A stretch of DNA of 64,000 nucleotides from Streptomyces shenzhenensis (GCF_003688995.1 NZ_PENI01000022.1:62001-126000), one strand, 5' to 3'. Positions 25,189 through 33,325 are shown, numbered from the stretch's first letter. Notes: generated by a model not told the origin, from the sequence alone. Program-made: numbers and translations.

Positions 25189-25320
25189 ACAGGTCTCTCA
25201 GCAAACAGATGGGCCCAGGCGAGGGCGGGATCGGCATCGAGTCCGAGGTGTACGCGTCCGCCGCCCGACGGGACCGGGGTGCCCGATCCCACCGGACAGC
25301 GGACGCCGTGCCGCTGCGTA

Positions 25321-26865
25321 TCAGGCGTAGGTTTCGAACTCGGCGACCTGAGGGGTGCCGGTCGAGCCGGTGATCTCGAAGGTGATCTTACGGAGTGAGG
25401 TCTGGGCGAAGCTGATGACGCCCGCACCGCTGCCGGAGGCGAGGACGGCGCCGGTGTCATGGTTGATGACCCGCCAGGATCCGATGGTGCCCACGCTGCC
25501 CGATGTCTCGCGGATGTTGATCACCGACACCGAGGTGGCGGAGCCCCACTTGACCGAGACGGAGCCGGTCGAGCCGGTCGGTGACCAGTAGGTGCTCGGG
25601 TCACCGTCCAGGACATTGCCGTAACTGGTGCCGGAGGCCTTGCTGGACCCGTCCGAACCCGCCCCGATGCTGAGATTGGTCCCGCCGGGCTGGGACGGCG
25701 CCGGGTCGGTCGGTGCGGGTGTGGGGTCGGTCGGCGCCGGCGAAGGATTCTGCGGGGAGCAACTGCCGTCCGACACCCGCAGCCCCTTGTTGGCGCCCGC
25801 CGTGGCGCTCACGACGCTCGGTACGCAACTGGCCGCGTCGAGACTGTAGGAGTAGGGGATGCTGACGGTGGTGTTGGACTGCGGGTCGGGTCCGGCCGGG
25901 TTGTTCTCGCTGCCGGGGCTCGACCACGTCACGTTGTCGTAGATGTTGCCGCTGACCTGCCAGTAGCCGGCCGCGTCGGTGTAGAAGGCGCCGAGGACGT
26001 CCTTGGAGTCCTCGAAGTAGTTGTTGTCCACCTTGGCGCGGGCCCCGGCGCGGGAGTTGATGCCGGATTCGTTGAGGCTGACGTAGTGGTTGTTGTAGAT
26101 GTGGGCGATGCCACCACGCAGCAGCGGTGTGCGCGAGTCGATGTTCTCGTACAGGTTGTGGTGGTAGCTGATATAGCCGTTCGAGGTGTCGCTCTCGCTG
26201 GATCCGACGAGTCCGCCGCGGCCGGAGTTGCGCAGGATGCTGTAGGACAGGGTCACGTACTGGGTGTTGTTCTTCAGGTCGAAGAGACCGTCGAAGCCTT
26301 CCGACTCCCCGCCCGATGCCGCCAGCGTGGTGTGGTCCACCCAGACGTTGCGGACGTTGCTCTCCATGCCGATGGCGTCACCGCCGTTGGAGGTGGGCGA
26401 GCCCGACTTCTTGACGTTCCGGACGGTCACGTTCTGGATGATGATGTTGCTGGAGTCGCGGACGTGGATACCGAGTTGGTCGAAGACGGCGCCGTTGCCC
26501 ACCCCGACGAGGGTGACGTTGCTGATCTCCTTGAGCTCGATCTTGTCCGCGGCCGTGTTGCAGCTGTCGCCCGACACCTTGGTGGTGTTGCCGTGGTTGA
26601 TGGTGCCCTCGACCTCGATGATGATGGGCGTGCTGCTGCCGGCACGGCTGCACAGGGCCTGATGGATGGCGGTTCCCGTGGTGGCCCGGACCGTCTGCCC
26701 GCCCGCGCCCCCGGTGGTGCCGCCGTTCTGGGTGGCGTAGCCAGTGGCGCTTCCGGTCGCGGCCGCCGCCTCGGGCATCGACAGAACCGCGCCGGTCACG
26801 GCGGTCGCCGCGAGGGCTGTCGTGGCCAGCGCCGCGTAGAGCCGCGTTGCTCGTTGTCGTCTCAT
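25321..26865 (-). CDS. Secreted pectate lyase (PL1) with C-terminal carbohydrate-binding domain
   Basis: This 514-residue protein has a signal peptide (to about residue 37). A PL1 right-handed beta helix (about 45-350) follows with IIIEVEGTI, GVGNGAVFD, VRNVWVDHTTL and SYHHNLYEN-DSRTPLLRGG, the last including the Ca- and substrate-binding Arg region. A Pro/Thr linker comes next, then an F5/8-type C-like module (NVLDGDPSTYWSP, about 425-514). It cleaves polygalacturonate by beta-elimination outside the cell. The ATG at 26865 is chosen for the leader. Its neighbour GH43 and the GH127 gene at 54406 fit plant cell-wall use. Confidence 0.92.
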   Translation of the reverse strand: MRRQRATRLYAALATTALAATAVTGAVLSMPEAAAATGSATGYATQNGGTTGGAGGQTVRATTGTAIHQALCSRAGSSTPIIIEVEGTINHGNTTKVSGDSCNTAADKIELKEISNVTLVGVGNGAVFDQLGIHVRDSSNIIIQNVTVRNVKKSGSPTSNGGDAIGMESNVRNVWVDHTTLAASGGESEGFDGLFDLKNNTQYVTLSYSILRNSGRGGLVGSSESDTSNGYISYHHNLYENIDSRTPLLRGGIAHIYNNHYVSLNESGINSRAGARAKVDNNYFEDSKDVLGAFYTDAAGYWQVSGNIYDNVTWSSPGSENNPAGPDPQSNTTVSIPYSYSLDAASCVPSVVSATAGANKGLRVSDGSCSPQNPSPAPTDPTPAPTDPAPSQPGGTNLSIGAGSDGSSKASGTSYGNVLDGDPSTYWSPTGSTGSVSVKWGSATSVSVINIRETSGSVGTIGSWRVINHDTGAVLASGSGAGVISFAQTSLRKITFEITGSTGTPQVAEFETYA

Positions 26866-26949
26866 CCTCGCCTTGCCCTTTCGTCGTCGAACGCAGACCG
26901 AGCTGCGTGCCGTTGTCGTTCCGGCGGACCGTCGAGGCGCCAACCTGTC

Positions 26950-26986
26950 TGTTCAGTCCCATAAACATTGATCCAGATACTGAACA
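26950..26986. promoter_or_regulatory. Widely spaced inverted repeat upstream of the pectate lyase
   Basis: TGTTCAGT (26950-26957) and its exact complement ACTGAACA (26979-26986) are separated by 21 bp. The centres are 29 bp apart, nearly three helical turns, which would suit a dimer-of-dimers or looping site. Confidence 0.35.
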
Positions 26987-27022
26987 TCGAATCGACGAAC
27001 ACGACAGGCCGTACTGACTTCA

Positions 27023-27034
27023 GAAAGCGCTTGC
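27023..27034. promoter_or_regulatory. LacI-type palindrome upstream of the pectate lyase
   Basis: GAAAGCGCTTGC contains the perfect core AAGCGCTT and resembles the central-CG operators of LacI-family regulators. It lies 158 bases upstream of the pectate lyase start. Confidence 0.4.
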
Positions 27035-27173
27035 TGTGCGGGAGTGTAGGGAGATGCCCGCAAAGCGGCAAGGCTCTGCGCAGCACCGGAACCTGCCTAG
27101 CTGATTCATGTACGTGAAAATCGGCACGGCCAGATCCCGGAACGCCGGCCGCCGCTTCAGTAATCCGGGAGCG

Positions 27174-27485
27174 TCACAGGTCGAGCACTGCGCGGAGTGC
27201 GTTGTCGACCTGCTCCTGCTGCTCGGGGCCGATCCTGCCGTGATGCGTGCCGGCGTCGAAGCGGGACGCGGAGAGCTGGAGGAGGTTGACGGCGACGACG
27301 GAGGCGTCGACCGGAGCGCTCAGGCGCACGCTCATCGCCGTGTCGGGGTGCTGCGCCGGGGCATGCAGCACCAGCACGACGACTGCGCCGTAGGCCTCGG
27401 CCAGCCCGTCGAGGCTGACGACGAGAACGGTGCGGGTCCCTTTGCCGGTGTCGACGTCCCAGATGTCGCCCTTGCGGATGATCAC
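27174..27485 (-). CDS. PemK/MazF-like toxin
   Basis: This 103-residue protein starts MIIRKGDIWDVD, the typical beginning of MazF/PemK endoribonuclease toxins (RGEIW... pattern). TRTVLVVSLDGL and VNLLQLSASRF follow. It would cleave mRNA unless bound by the antitoxin. Its ATG overlaps the antitoxin stop by four bases. The protein is slightly short and lacks the usual second RP motif, so activity is not certain. Confidence 0.78.
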   Translation of the reverse strand: MIIRKGDIWDVDTGKGTRTVLVVSLDGLAEAYGAVVVLVLHAPAQHPDTAMSVRLSAPVDASVVAVNLLQLSASRFDAGTHHGRIGPEQQEQVDNALRAVLDL

Positions 27486-27667
27486 AGGGCGTCGCCCTCG
27501 CCCGCCAGGTCCAGGGGCTCGATGGCGGCCAGTTTGCGGGCCGCGTCGAGCGTCATCTGACGCCGCACGGCCCGCAGGATGTAGTCGTTGAGCGACGGGG
27601 CATCTGCCGCGGCTTCGCGCAGCGGCTTGTCCATCGCGTCGGGGATCCGCAGCGTGATGGCAGTCAT
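27482..27667 (-). CDS. Ribbon-helix-helix antitoxin
   Basis: This 61-residue protein opens with the beta strand TAITLRIPDAM, followed by two helices (LREAAADAPSLNDYILRAVRRQM), the layout of RHH/CopG-type antitoxins. The acidic tail (PLDLAGEGDAL) would wrap the toxin. I chose the ATG at 27667 because -10 TAGATT lies 7 bases upstream, implying a leaderless mRNA. Its own promoter holds an inverted repeat suited to RHH binding. Confidence 0.75.
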   Translation of the reverse strand: MTAITLRIPDAMDKPLREAAADAPSLNDYILRAVRRQMTLDAARKLAAIEPLDLAGEGDAL

Positions 27668-27704
27668 GACACCAAATCTAGTGTCAAGCATGCCGTCACG
27701 GCAA
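27667..27704 (-). promoter_or_regulatory. Toxin-antitoxin promoter with autoregulatory palindrome
   Basis: On the minus strand there is a -35 TTGCCG (27699-27704), an 18-bp spacer and a -10 TAGATT (27675-27680). The inverted repeat TGACAC-N8-GTGTCA (27667-27686) covers the -10 and start codon, as expected for autorepression by the antitoxin. Confidence 0.55.
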
Positions 27705-27880
27705 TCTGCGGGTGGGTGCTGAAGTTGACGCAGGCAGGAGTGATCGCCAGCGCCGTGAGGGCTGGCGGTGAACGGCCTCAGTATTGACGAGGTCGCGTAT
27801 TGAAGTGTCGCCAGTTCTAGCGCTTGGCGAGACGGGGCAGTGACTGTGCACGTTCGCGGGGAGCGGAGATTTGCGTGCTG

Positions 27881-28390
27881 TCAGGGCCGCAGGAGCCTGA
27901 CAGCAAGGAAGCACGGAGCCTGTCGGAGCTTGTTGTAGGCCGTTTCGTCGAGTTCTCGCAGGACAGACGTCGGGCGAGGCTCGATGAGTCCTTCAAGCAT
28001 GAATCCGCCGGCCAGCAGTTCGTTCAGGAACGTTTCCAGCGACATGCGTCGGTAGTGGATTGCCAACGGGCCTCCGGCGAGAGGGAGGTCAACCCAGTCG
28101 TCGGCGTAGTACGAACCACCGAATCTCCGCCAGTCAGCCGTCGGGTGGGTCGTCGAGACCAGCAGCCACCCGCCCGGACGCAGGACGCGTCGTAGCTCGC
28201 CGAGGAGACGCGGCCGGTCAGCGATATGGTGGAGCGTCAATGCGCACACGACTCCGTCGAACGACGCATCGTCGACGAAGTCCAACGGCTTCTCCGCATC
28301 GTGCATGCGCAGTTCGGCCCGGTCGCCCAATCGCTCCCGCGCGTGACTCAGCAGAGTTGCGCTACCGTCGATTCCGACCACCTCGGCACC
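27881..28390 (-). pseudogene. C-terminal part of a SAM-dependent methyltransferase split by an IS element
   Basis: The frame (GAEVVGIDGSATLL onward to TGA at 27881) contains methyltransferase motifs II-IV: the acidic loop VVGIDGS, LTLHHIADRPRLL and LRPGGWLLVSTTHP. Motif I, the SAM-binding glycine loop, is missing here but present at 31280-31478. Joining 31478-31280 to 28380-27881 gives 699 bases, a continuous 232-codon frame reading LLAGGAEVVGIDG across the junction. Without motif I this fragment cannot be an active enzyme. Confidence 0.88.
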
Positions 28391-28405
28391 CAAGGGTTTT
28401 GCGTG
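28381..28405. repeat. Left target duplication and left terminal repeat of the ISAs1 element
   Basis: The target duplication CCTCGGCACC (28381-28390) is followed by the left inverted repeat CAAGGGTTTTGCGTG (28391-28405). One base of the duplication differs from the right copy, suggesting an older insertion. Confidence 0.8.
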
Positions 28406-28548
28406 TTTGCCTTTTGAGTTGATTTAAGTCGAATTAAGGCATTTTCCACAGGGTGGTGTTGCTGCCGCGGGACTCGAGGCTCGCCGGGTGCGAAGGCTGG
28501 GCGGCGAGCGATCTCGGCTGTCGTTCTATACGACAGACGCGTCGACGC

Positions 28549-28971
28549 TCACCGAGACAGGTGGGCGGGGTCCTGCTCGGTCTCGTCGGGTTGTCCGGGG
28601 TCCGGGTCGGTGACGGAAGCGGGGCGGTGTGCACGGTTGGCGGCGATGAGCTCGTTGAGGGACTCGAGGGTACGTGTGAGCCCGGAGATGTGCGTGATGA
28701 GCTTGTCGCGTTCTTCGAGCAGGCGGTCGAAAGCCCCGTCGGAGGTGGCAGTGCTGGGCGAGTGCAGGCAGGGAAGCAGGCTGACGATCGTCTGGCTGGA
28801 CAGACCCGCCGCGTAGAGCCGCTGCAGGTACGCGATCCGGTCGACAGCTTCCTCTCCGTAGTGGCGATGACCACCGGGGCTGCGGCTGCTGTCGAGCAGG
28901 CCCTGCTCCTCGTAATAGCGCAGGGAGCGGGTGCTCACCCCGGTCCGCGCCGCCAGATCTCCGATCCGCAT
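28549..28971 (-). CDS. MerR-family regulator (IS passenger)
   Basis: This 140-residue protein starts MRIGDLAARTGVSTRSLRYY, the MerR winged helix with wing motif RSPGGHRHYGEEAV. A dimerisation coiled coil (DRLLEERDKLITHISGL) and a disordered acidic tail follow. The C-terminus has no Cys pair, so it is more like drug- or stress-sensing MerR proteins than metal sensors. It is divergent from the crotonase gene, with a palindrome in an over-long promoter spacer between them. Confidence 0.9.
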   Translation of the reverse strand: MRIGDLAARTGVSTRSLRYYEEQGLLDSSRSPGGHRHYGEEAVDRIAYLQRLYAAGLSSQTIVSLLPCLHSPSTATSDGAFDRLLEERDKLITHISGLTRTLESLNELIAANRAHRPASVTDPDPGQPDETEQDPAHLSR

Positions 28972-29003
28972 CCGGTCTCCGGTGTGTTCGTCGTCACAAA
29001 CAG

Positions 29004-29035
29004 TTGAATTTCACATAGATGTGAAGTTCTAGCGT
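29004..29035 (+). promoter_or_regulatory. MerR-type promoter of the passenger crotonase gene
   Basis: A -35 TTGAAT (29004-29009) and -10 TAGCGT (29030-29035) are separated by 20 bp. The spacer holds a perfect palindrome TTCACAT-AG-ATGTGAA (29010-29025). MerR proteins activate just such stretched promoters by twisting the spacer. The -10 is 6 bases from the ATG, so the mRNA may be leaderless. Confidence 0.6.
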
Positions 29036-29041
29036 ACCTCC

Positions 29042-29929
29042 ATGACCTACTCGAACCTGTCTGCCATCAGCGTCGACATCCGACACGGCGTCGCGACCGT
29101 AATAATCGATCATCCGCCTCTGAACCTGCTCGACGGCGAGCTCATCAAGGAGCTGATGGCCTTCGCCTCCCAGGTCCGTACCGACGACAAGGTACAGGTG
29201 ATCGTGTTCGAGAGCGCCGACCCGCAGTTCTTCATCGCGCACGGTGACATGCGCTTCCTCACCGATCCGGCGCTGATGTCCGCCGGCGGTGACCTGCCCA
29301 CCGGAACCAACGTGGTGCAGGCCGTGAACGAGGAGATCCGGTCGCTGCCCCAGGTCACCATCGGCAAGATCGCGGGCTTCGCGCGTGGCGGCGGCAACGA
29401 GTTCGCCATGGCGCTGGACATGCGTTTCGCGGCGATCGGAACGTCTGGACAGGCGCAGCCGGAGACTCTGATGGGCATCTACCCAGGCGGAGGAGGCACG
29501 CAGTACATGACCTCCCTCATCGGCCGCGCCCGCACACTCGAACTGATCCTCGGCGGCGAGCTGGCCGACGCGGAGCTGGCCGAACGCTACGGTCTCGTCA
29601 ACCGCGCCCTTCCGGCGGACGAACTCGACACATTCGTCACCGTGCTCGCGCGCCGCATCGCTGCTCTGGGCCCGACCGTCATCGGCATCGTCAAGATGGC
29701 CGTCGACGCGGCCGACTACACCAAACGGGACCTGGCTACAGAGAGCAGTCTCGCCGCCCGGCTCTCCTTCCCCGAGGTTGCCGCAACCGCCCACAAGCTG
29801 CTTGCCGCCGGTGTGCAGACCCGCGAGGGCGAACTCCGCCTGGAAGAGATCCTCAACAAGGCCCAGCAAGAAGTGACGCCGCAACTTTCGGACAAGGCTG
29901 CCACTCGGGTATCACGCGAATCCGATTGA
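29042..29929 (+). CDS. Enoyl-CoA hydratase/isomerase-family protein (IS passenger)
   Basis: This 295-residue crotonase-fold protein has both Glu positions of hydratases: GGGNEFAMALD and QPETLMGIYPGGGGTQ. The oxyanion-hole segment around FIAHGDM differs slightly from the classic pattern. It would act on an acyl-CoA, but no CoA ligase or other fatty-acid gene is nearby. Its 3' end overlaps the convergent transposase gene by 18 bases, so the last codons may derive from IS sequence. It lies inside the mobile element. Confidence 0.9.
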   Translation: MTYSNLSAISVDIRHGVATVIIDHPPLNLLDGELIKELMAFASQVRTDDKVQVIVFESADPQFFIAHGDMRFLTDPALMSAGGDLPTGTNVVQAVNEEIRSLPQVTIGKIAGFARGGGNEFAMALDMRFAAIGTSGQAQPETLMGIYPGGGGTQYMTSLIGRARTLELILGGELADAELAERYGLVNRALPADELDTFVTVLARRIAALGPTVIGIVKMAVDAADYTKRDLATESSLAARLSFPEVAATAHKLLAAGVQTREGELRLEEILNKAQQEVTPQLSDKAATRVSRESD

Positions 29930-31141
29930 TCCTTTTCGTCCGGCGAGTCCGAGCGCGGTCAGGGGGCGCTCGTAGTCGCGTGCGGTGTGGCGGAGGGCGG
30001 CCGCGATGTTGGTGCGGCCGTCCTGACGGTGGCCGCCAAGGGCGAGGTTCCGCAGGCTGGCCATGGTGCGTGGCAAGTGCGCGGTGCGGACCTTGGAATC
30101 GTCCTCGCGAAAGGTCCGGTCCCGGACGTGGTGCAGGAGGTTCTCGATGCTCCAGTGACCGCGGATCCAGGCCACGAGTTGTTCACCGGTGGCCTCGCCG
30201 GGCTTGAGGCTGGTCATCAGGTAGACACGCGCGATGGTGAGCTTGCCGGTGCCCGACTCGCGTCGCCAGCGCACGACTTGGAGGGCCTGGGCCACGTCGG
30301 GGTAGTCGAGGTGGGTGAACGCGGCTGTCTTCAGCCTGCGGATCTCCATGCGGTGGTGGGCGCGAGTGCGCTGGTAGTGGTCCAGGGCGATGTCCCGCCA
30401 CGGGAGCTGGCGGACGCGGGCGTATAGCGCGGGATGGTTCTTCTTGACGATCGCGAGGTAGTGGGCACCACGTTCGCGCAGGTAGGTGGCATGGCCATGC
30501 TGGGTATGCAGGGCGTCGGCGGTGACCACTAAGCCGGTGAGGTCTACGGTGTTGAGCAATGGGGCGAAAGCGGGGATCTCGTTGCTCTTGTCGGCGATCT
30601 GCCGCTGGGCGAGCACGGCGCCGGTGTGCTCCATCGCCGCCAGCAGCGCGACGGCCGCCCGGCCCGCATGGCGTGAGCCGCGCAGCGTCTTGCCGTCCAC
30701 TGCGATCGCCCGCAGTGCTGGGCGCTTGCCGACAGCGTGCTCCGGTTGTCTGGCGCGAGCCGCGAGGAAAGCACCGATTGCCTCATCCAGTACATCGCCG
30801 TCAAGTCGGGCGAGCAGGCGCCGGACCGTGGCCGGATGCGGCACCGGTACGGCACCGGTGAGCGGATCTGCCGCAAAGCCGCATGCGCGCAGCACCCACT
30901 GCGGAGCGTCCGTGATCCACTCGCCGATCGCGGTGAGAGAGCGGGCGCCGGCCAGCACGCTCGCGGCCGACGCGCACAGCAGCGCACCAAGCGGGTAGCG
31001 GCAGCCCCGGCGGTCGCGGGGATCTGGCAGCAGGCCGAAGAAGTCCCGCAAACGGACAGCGTCGGCGACCGGAGCTGGGGCATCGGCCTGGGCCAGATGC
31101 TCCAACGCTTCGGGCATAGGAGGTGATACAGGGGCAGGCAC
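29912..31141 (-). CDS. ISAs1-family transposase
   Basis: This 409-residue transposase is apparently full length. It has the ISAs1 N-terminal domain (LRDFFGLLPDPRDRRGCRYPLGALL) and a DDE core with Asp in IAVDGKTLRGS, Asp in VVTADALHTQ and Glu in GHWSIENLLHHVRD. No frameshift or stop was seen, so the element could still be mobile. The start could also be the internal ATG nine codons later. Confidence 0.93.
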   Translation of the reverse strand: MPAPVSPPMPEALEHLAQADAPAPVADAVRLRDFFGLLPDPRDRRGCRYPLGALLCASAASVLAGARSLTAIGEWITDAPQWVLRACGFAADPLTGAVPVPHPATVRRLLARLDGDVLDEAIGAFLAARARQPEHAVGKRPALRAIAVDGKTLRGSRHAGRAAVALLAAMEHTGAVLAQRQIADKSNEIPAFAPLLNTVDLTGLVVTADALHTQHGHATYLRERGAHYLAIVKKNHPALYARVRQLPWRDIALDHYQRTRAHHRMEIRRLKTAAFTHLDYPDVAQALQVVRWRRESGTGKLTIARVYLMTSLKPGEATGEQLVAWIRGHWSIENLLHHVRDRTFREDDSKVRTAHLPRTMASLRNLALGGHRQDGRTNIAAALRHTARDYERPLTALGLAGRKGSIGFA

Positions 31142-31225
31142 GGCCTCGCTCGGTGATCAATTGGACTCGACACCCACATGATCACCTGTGGTCGTTCTGC
31201 GCTACTTCACGCCCTCACCAAGCGA

Positions 31226-31242
31226 CATGACGTCACGTCATG
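31226..31242. repeat. 17-bp palindrome inside the right end of the ISAs1 element
   Basis: CATGACGT-C-ACGTCATG is a perfect inverted repeat 37 bases from the right tip and upstream of the transposase gene. It may be a transposase or regulator binding site. Confidence 0.45.
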
Positions 31243-31264
31243 CACGAACCGGACCAATCCCCAT

Positions 31265-31289
31265 CACGCAAAGACCCTGCCTCGGCGCC
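31265..31289. repeat. Right terminal repeat and right target duplication of the ISAs1 element
   Basis: The right inverted repeat CACGCAAAGACCCTG (31265-31279) is followed by the target duplication CCTCGGCGCC (31280-31289). The CAGGG tip (read inwards) is typical of ISAs1 ends. Confidence 0.8.
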
Positions 31290-31478
31290 GCCCGCCAAGA
31301 GTTCGGCCGCGTAGTGCCCGGCCCCGCAGCCGACATCGAGAACCTTCAGCCCGGCAACGTCCCCCGCAAGTGCGAGCATCGCGGGTCGGTCGGTGTGCGC
31401 GTTGTAGGGGCTGGTGTCGGCGTTCTTCGCGAAGTAGTCGCCGAGTTCGTCGTGGTAAGCGGTCTCTGCAGGCATCAT
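31280..31478 (-). pseudogene. N-terminal part of the split methyltransferase
   Basis: The frame from ATG 31478 reads MMPAETAYHDELGDYF and continues to the SAM-binding motif I, LKVLDVGCGAGHYAAELLA. It is then cut by the right target duplication of the ISAs1 element. It continues in the same reading frame at 28380 once the element is removed. It cannot yield a functional enzyme as it stands. Confidence 0.88.
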
Positions 31479-32354
31479 GACAGCATCGCGCCGGTGGCTG
31501 CCAACTGCGAGCGGTTTTGTGCGACCAAGGGCGCGTCCCATCAACGGCTGCCTCGACTTGGGGCCTGATAGTAGTGGGCTCGTTTTCAGCTGTCGCCGGT
31601 TCCCCGAGGAACCCAGCCCGCTGGTGACCTTGTGTGATCCCCCGGGGCGTATCGGCTCCATGTCCCGCCGGTCTCGTTGCGGAGCCGGGTGGTGGTCTTC
31701 GGCCGCCGGGACCCCGACCTCGTTCAGGAGCGCGGACAGGTGATCCGGGCGGGACGGCCGGCCCGCCCGGGCGGCCCAGGAAGAGCCAGTGGGATGCAGG
31801 GTCGGTGGCGGTGGCGGTGTTCATGTTGTCGCGGTTCGCGATGTGATTCAGCAGCAGGGCAGCGACCGGTTCGGGAACGGTGAGGCGGGTTCCCCGAGCC
31901 GTAGCAGCACGGTGTCGCCGTCGCGGATCACGTCGTCGACAGTGGGCCGGACGATGCGGCTCACGGGCTGCGCGTGGGGGAGGACGATGACTCCCGCGGC
32001 ACGGAGACGCATCAGTATTTCCGTGTCGGTCACCATTCGGCCAAGGGCATCGACGCGTTCGTCCTCGCTCAGTGCGGTCAGCCAAGACCTTCAGCGCGGG
32101 AATTGAGCCGCGAAGAGTGCGGCCGAGGCTTCTACTCCTGACCTCCCGGCCCCCGACTCTGGCTTGCCCGCCAGAGGACATACCCGTTTCGATTGCCTCG
32201 CTTGACTTGGCGCAGAGCAGCGCCGTGCGCTGCATCCAACCGGTTCCTCCCGGACGATCCGCTCGACGTGCCGTGGGTCGTGATCGGGCACTTGGCCACG
32301 CACGCGCCGTCGAGGACATCGAGGCCTCCGGCCGCGCCTTGGGGCGATGCACAG
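31479..32354. other. Gene-poor stretch downstream of the methyltransferase start
   Basis: I found no gene with recognisable homology. Both strands show eroded-looking frames. The best short frame is listed separately (31848-32036). The upstream half may contain further insertion-sequence debris, but no element could be named. Confidence 0.4.
31848..32036 (-). CDS. Possible small hypothetical protein or gene remnant
   Basis: A 62-codon frame (MVTDTEILMRLRAAGVIV start) extends upstream in frame with plausible coding character (LSEDERVDALGRM) but no start codon before a stop near 32089. Codon usage looks like genuine coding sequence. I do not recognise the product. It is most likely the surviving piece of a larger gene. 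Confidence 0.3.
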   Translation of the reverse strand: MVTDTEILMRLRAAGVIVLPHAQPVSRIVRPTVDDVIRDGDTVLLRLGEPASPFPNRSLPCC

Positions 32355-32387
32355 AACCCCGACGCGTGCGCTCGCCGCATCGGGGTT
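32355..32387 (-). terminator. Terminator of the lipoprotein hydrolase gene
   Basis: A 12-bp stem with one G-U pair (AACCCCGACGCG at 32355-32366, partner 32376-32387) and a 9-base loop lies just 3' of the stop at 32396 on the minus strand. Confidence 0.78.
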
Positions 32388-32395
32388 CGCGGTTC

Positions 32396-33325
32396 TTATC
32401 GCTGGGTCGTCACCCTGGTCTCGATCTCCTTGAGGATGAGGTCGGGGCGGTCCTTGGGGATGTCGTGGGAGCTGTTGGCGGCGGTGACGAGCGTCCGGTT
32501 CGGTCCGTCGGCGGCGAAGGTCCTGGCGGCGTCCTTCCAGCGCTGGACGTCCTCGGGTGAGCCGTCGAACGGGGTCTTCTCGGAGACGATGACCGTCGCC
32601 GGGACCGAGTTCGGCCAGGAGACCTTGTGGTACGCCTTGTGCATCGGCACGTAGCTCTCCGCCGTGGAGATGAGCTGGCGGTTCTGCGGCTTGTCCGGGT
32701 CCTTCTTCGCGGCGTCGACCTGGGGCTGGGCCGCCGCGGCGAGGCGGGTGATCTCCTCGTCCGTGTAGAGCGGCGGCAGGCTGGCGTCGACGAGGACCAC
32801 GCCGGACAGCATCTTCGGGTTCTCCTTGGCGAAGTAGGTCGCGACCTCGCCCGCCTGGGAGTGGGACACCAACGTCACGTTCTCGGTGACGCCCAGCTCG
32901 TCCAGCCCCGCCTTGAGGTCGCTGACGGCGCTCTCCACGCTCCACGCGCCGGGCACCACATCGCTCTTGCCCATCCCGGCCCGGTCATAGGTGACGACGG
33001 TCGCACCAGTGGCCTCCTGGATCTTGGGAATGAGGTCGTGCCACTGGGAGGAGTCCTCGCCGCCGCCCGCGTCCAGCACGATGGTGGGGCCCTTGCCCTG
33101 CGTGACGTAGAAGGCCAGGCGGTGGCCGTCGTTGTCGACCAGGTGCAGCTTGGCCTCCCCCGCCCGGGCCGTGCCGGGTGAGGTGGAGGAACCGGCCGAG
33201 GACGAGGGCGAGTCCTTGGCGGTGGAATCGCTGTCACTGCAGGCGGTGACCGCCCCGGCGGTCAGGGCCAGCAGGGCGAGTACCGACAAGGACCGGCTGA
33301 GGGAACGCCGATGGGTGCGTGACAT
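32396..33325 (-). CDS. Alpha/beta hydrolase lipoprotein
   Basis: This 309-residue protein has a lipoprotein leader (lipobox VTAC near residue 29) and a Ser-rich linker, followed by an alpha/beta hydrolase domain. Visible motifs are IVLDAGGGEDSSQW (oxyanion hole), TYDRAGMGKSD, nucleophile elbow SHSQAGEVA and a late His in NSSHDIPKD. It probably sits on the outer face of the membrane and hydrolyses an unknown ester or amide. It is monocistronic with its own terminator. Confidence 0.88.
   Translation of the reverse strand: MSRTHRRSLSRSLSVLALLALTAGAVTACSDSDSTAKDSPSSSAGSSTSPGTARAGEAKLHLVDNDGHRLAFYVTQGKGPTIVLDAGGGEDSSQWHDLIPKIQEATGATVVTYDRAGMGKSDVVPGAWSVESAVSDLKAGLDELGVTENVTLVSHSQAGEVATYFAKENPKMLSGVVLVDASLPPLYTDEEITRLAAAAQPQVDAAKKDPDKPQNRQLISTAESYVPMHKAYHKVSWPNSVPATVIVSEKTPFDGSPEDVQRWKDAARTFAADGPNRTLVTAANSSHDIPKDRPDLILKEIETRVTTQR

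Larger units (their letters stand above)
28391..31279. mobile_element. ISAs1-family insertion element with MerR and crotonase passenger genes
   Basis: A 2889-bp insert is bounded by 15-base imperfect terminal repeats (12 of 15 match: CAAGGGTTTTGCGTG left, CAGGGTCTTTGCGTG as complement of the right end). It is flanked by 10-bp duplications CCTCGGCACC (28381-28390) and CCTCGGCGCC (31280-31289). ISAs1 elements are normally 1.2-1.4 kb and encode only a transposase. Here 1.5 kb of extra DNA between left end and transposase carries a MerR regulator and an enoyl-CoA hydratase-type gene. Excision at these borders exactly restores the methyltransferase frame, which confirms the limits. Confidence 0.85.

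Noticed and set aside
29895..29925. Search for a second, internal ISAs1 left end just past the transposase stop, which would define a normal short IS
   Set aside because: Only a weak resemblance (CGGGTATCACGCG) is present; it has no flanking duplication, whereas the outer ends have both repeats and duplications.
31479..32354. Several short frames on both strands in this stretch
   Set aside because: Except for one 62-codon frame with plausible codon usage, none shows coding character or family motifs.
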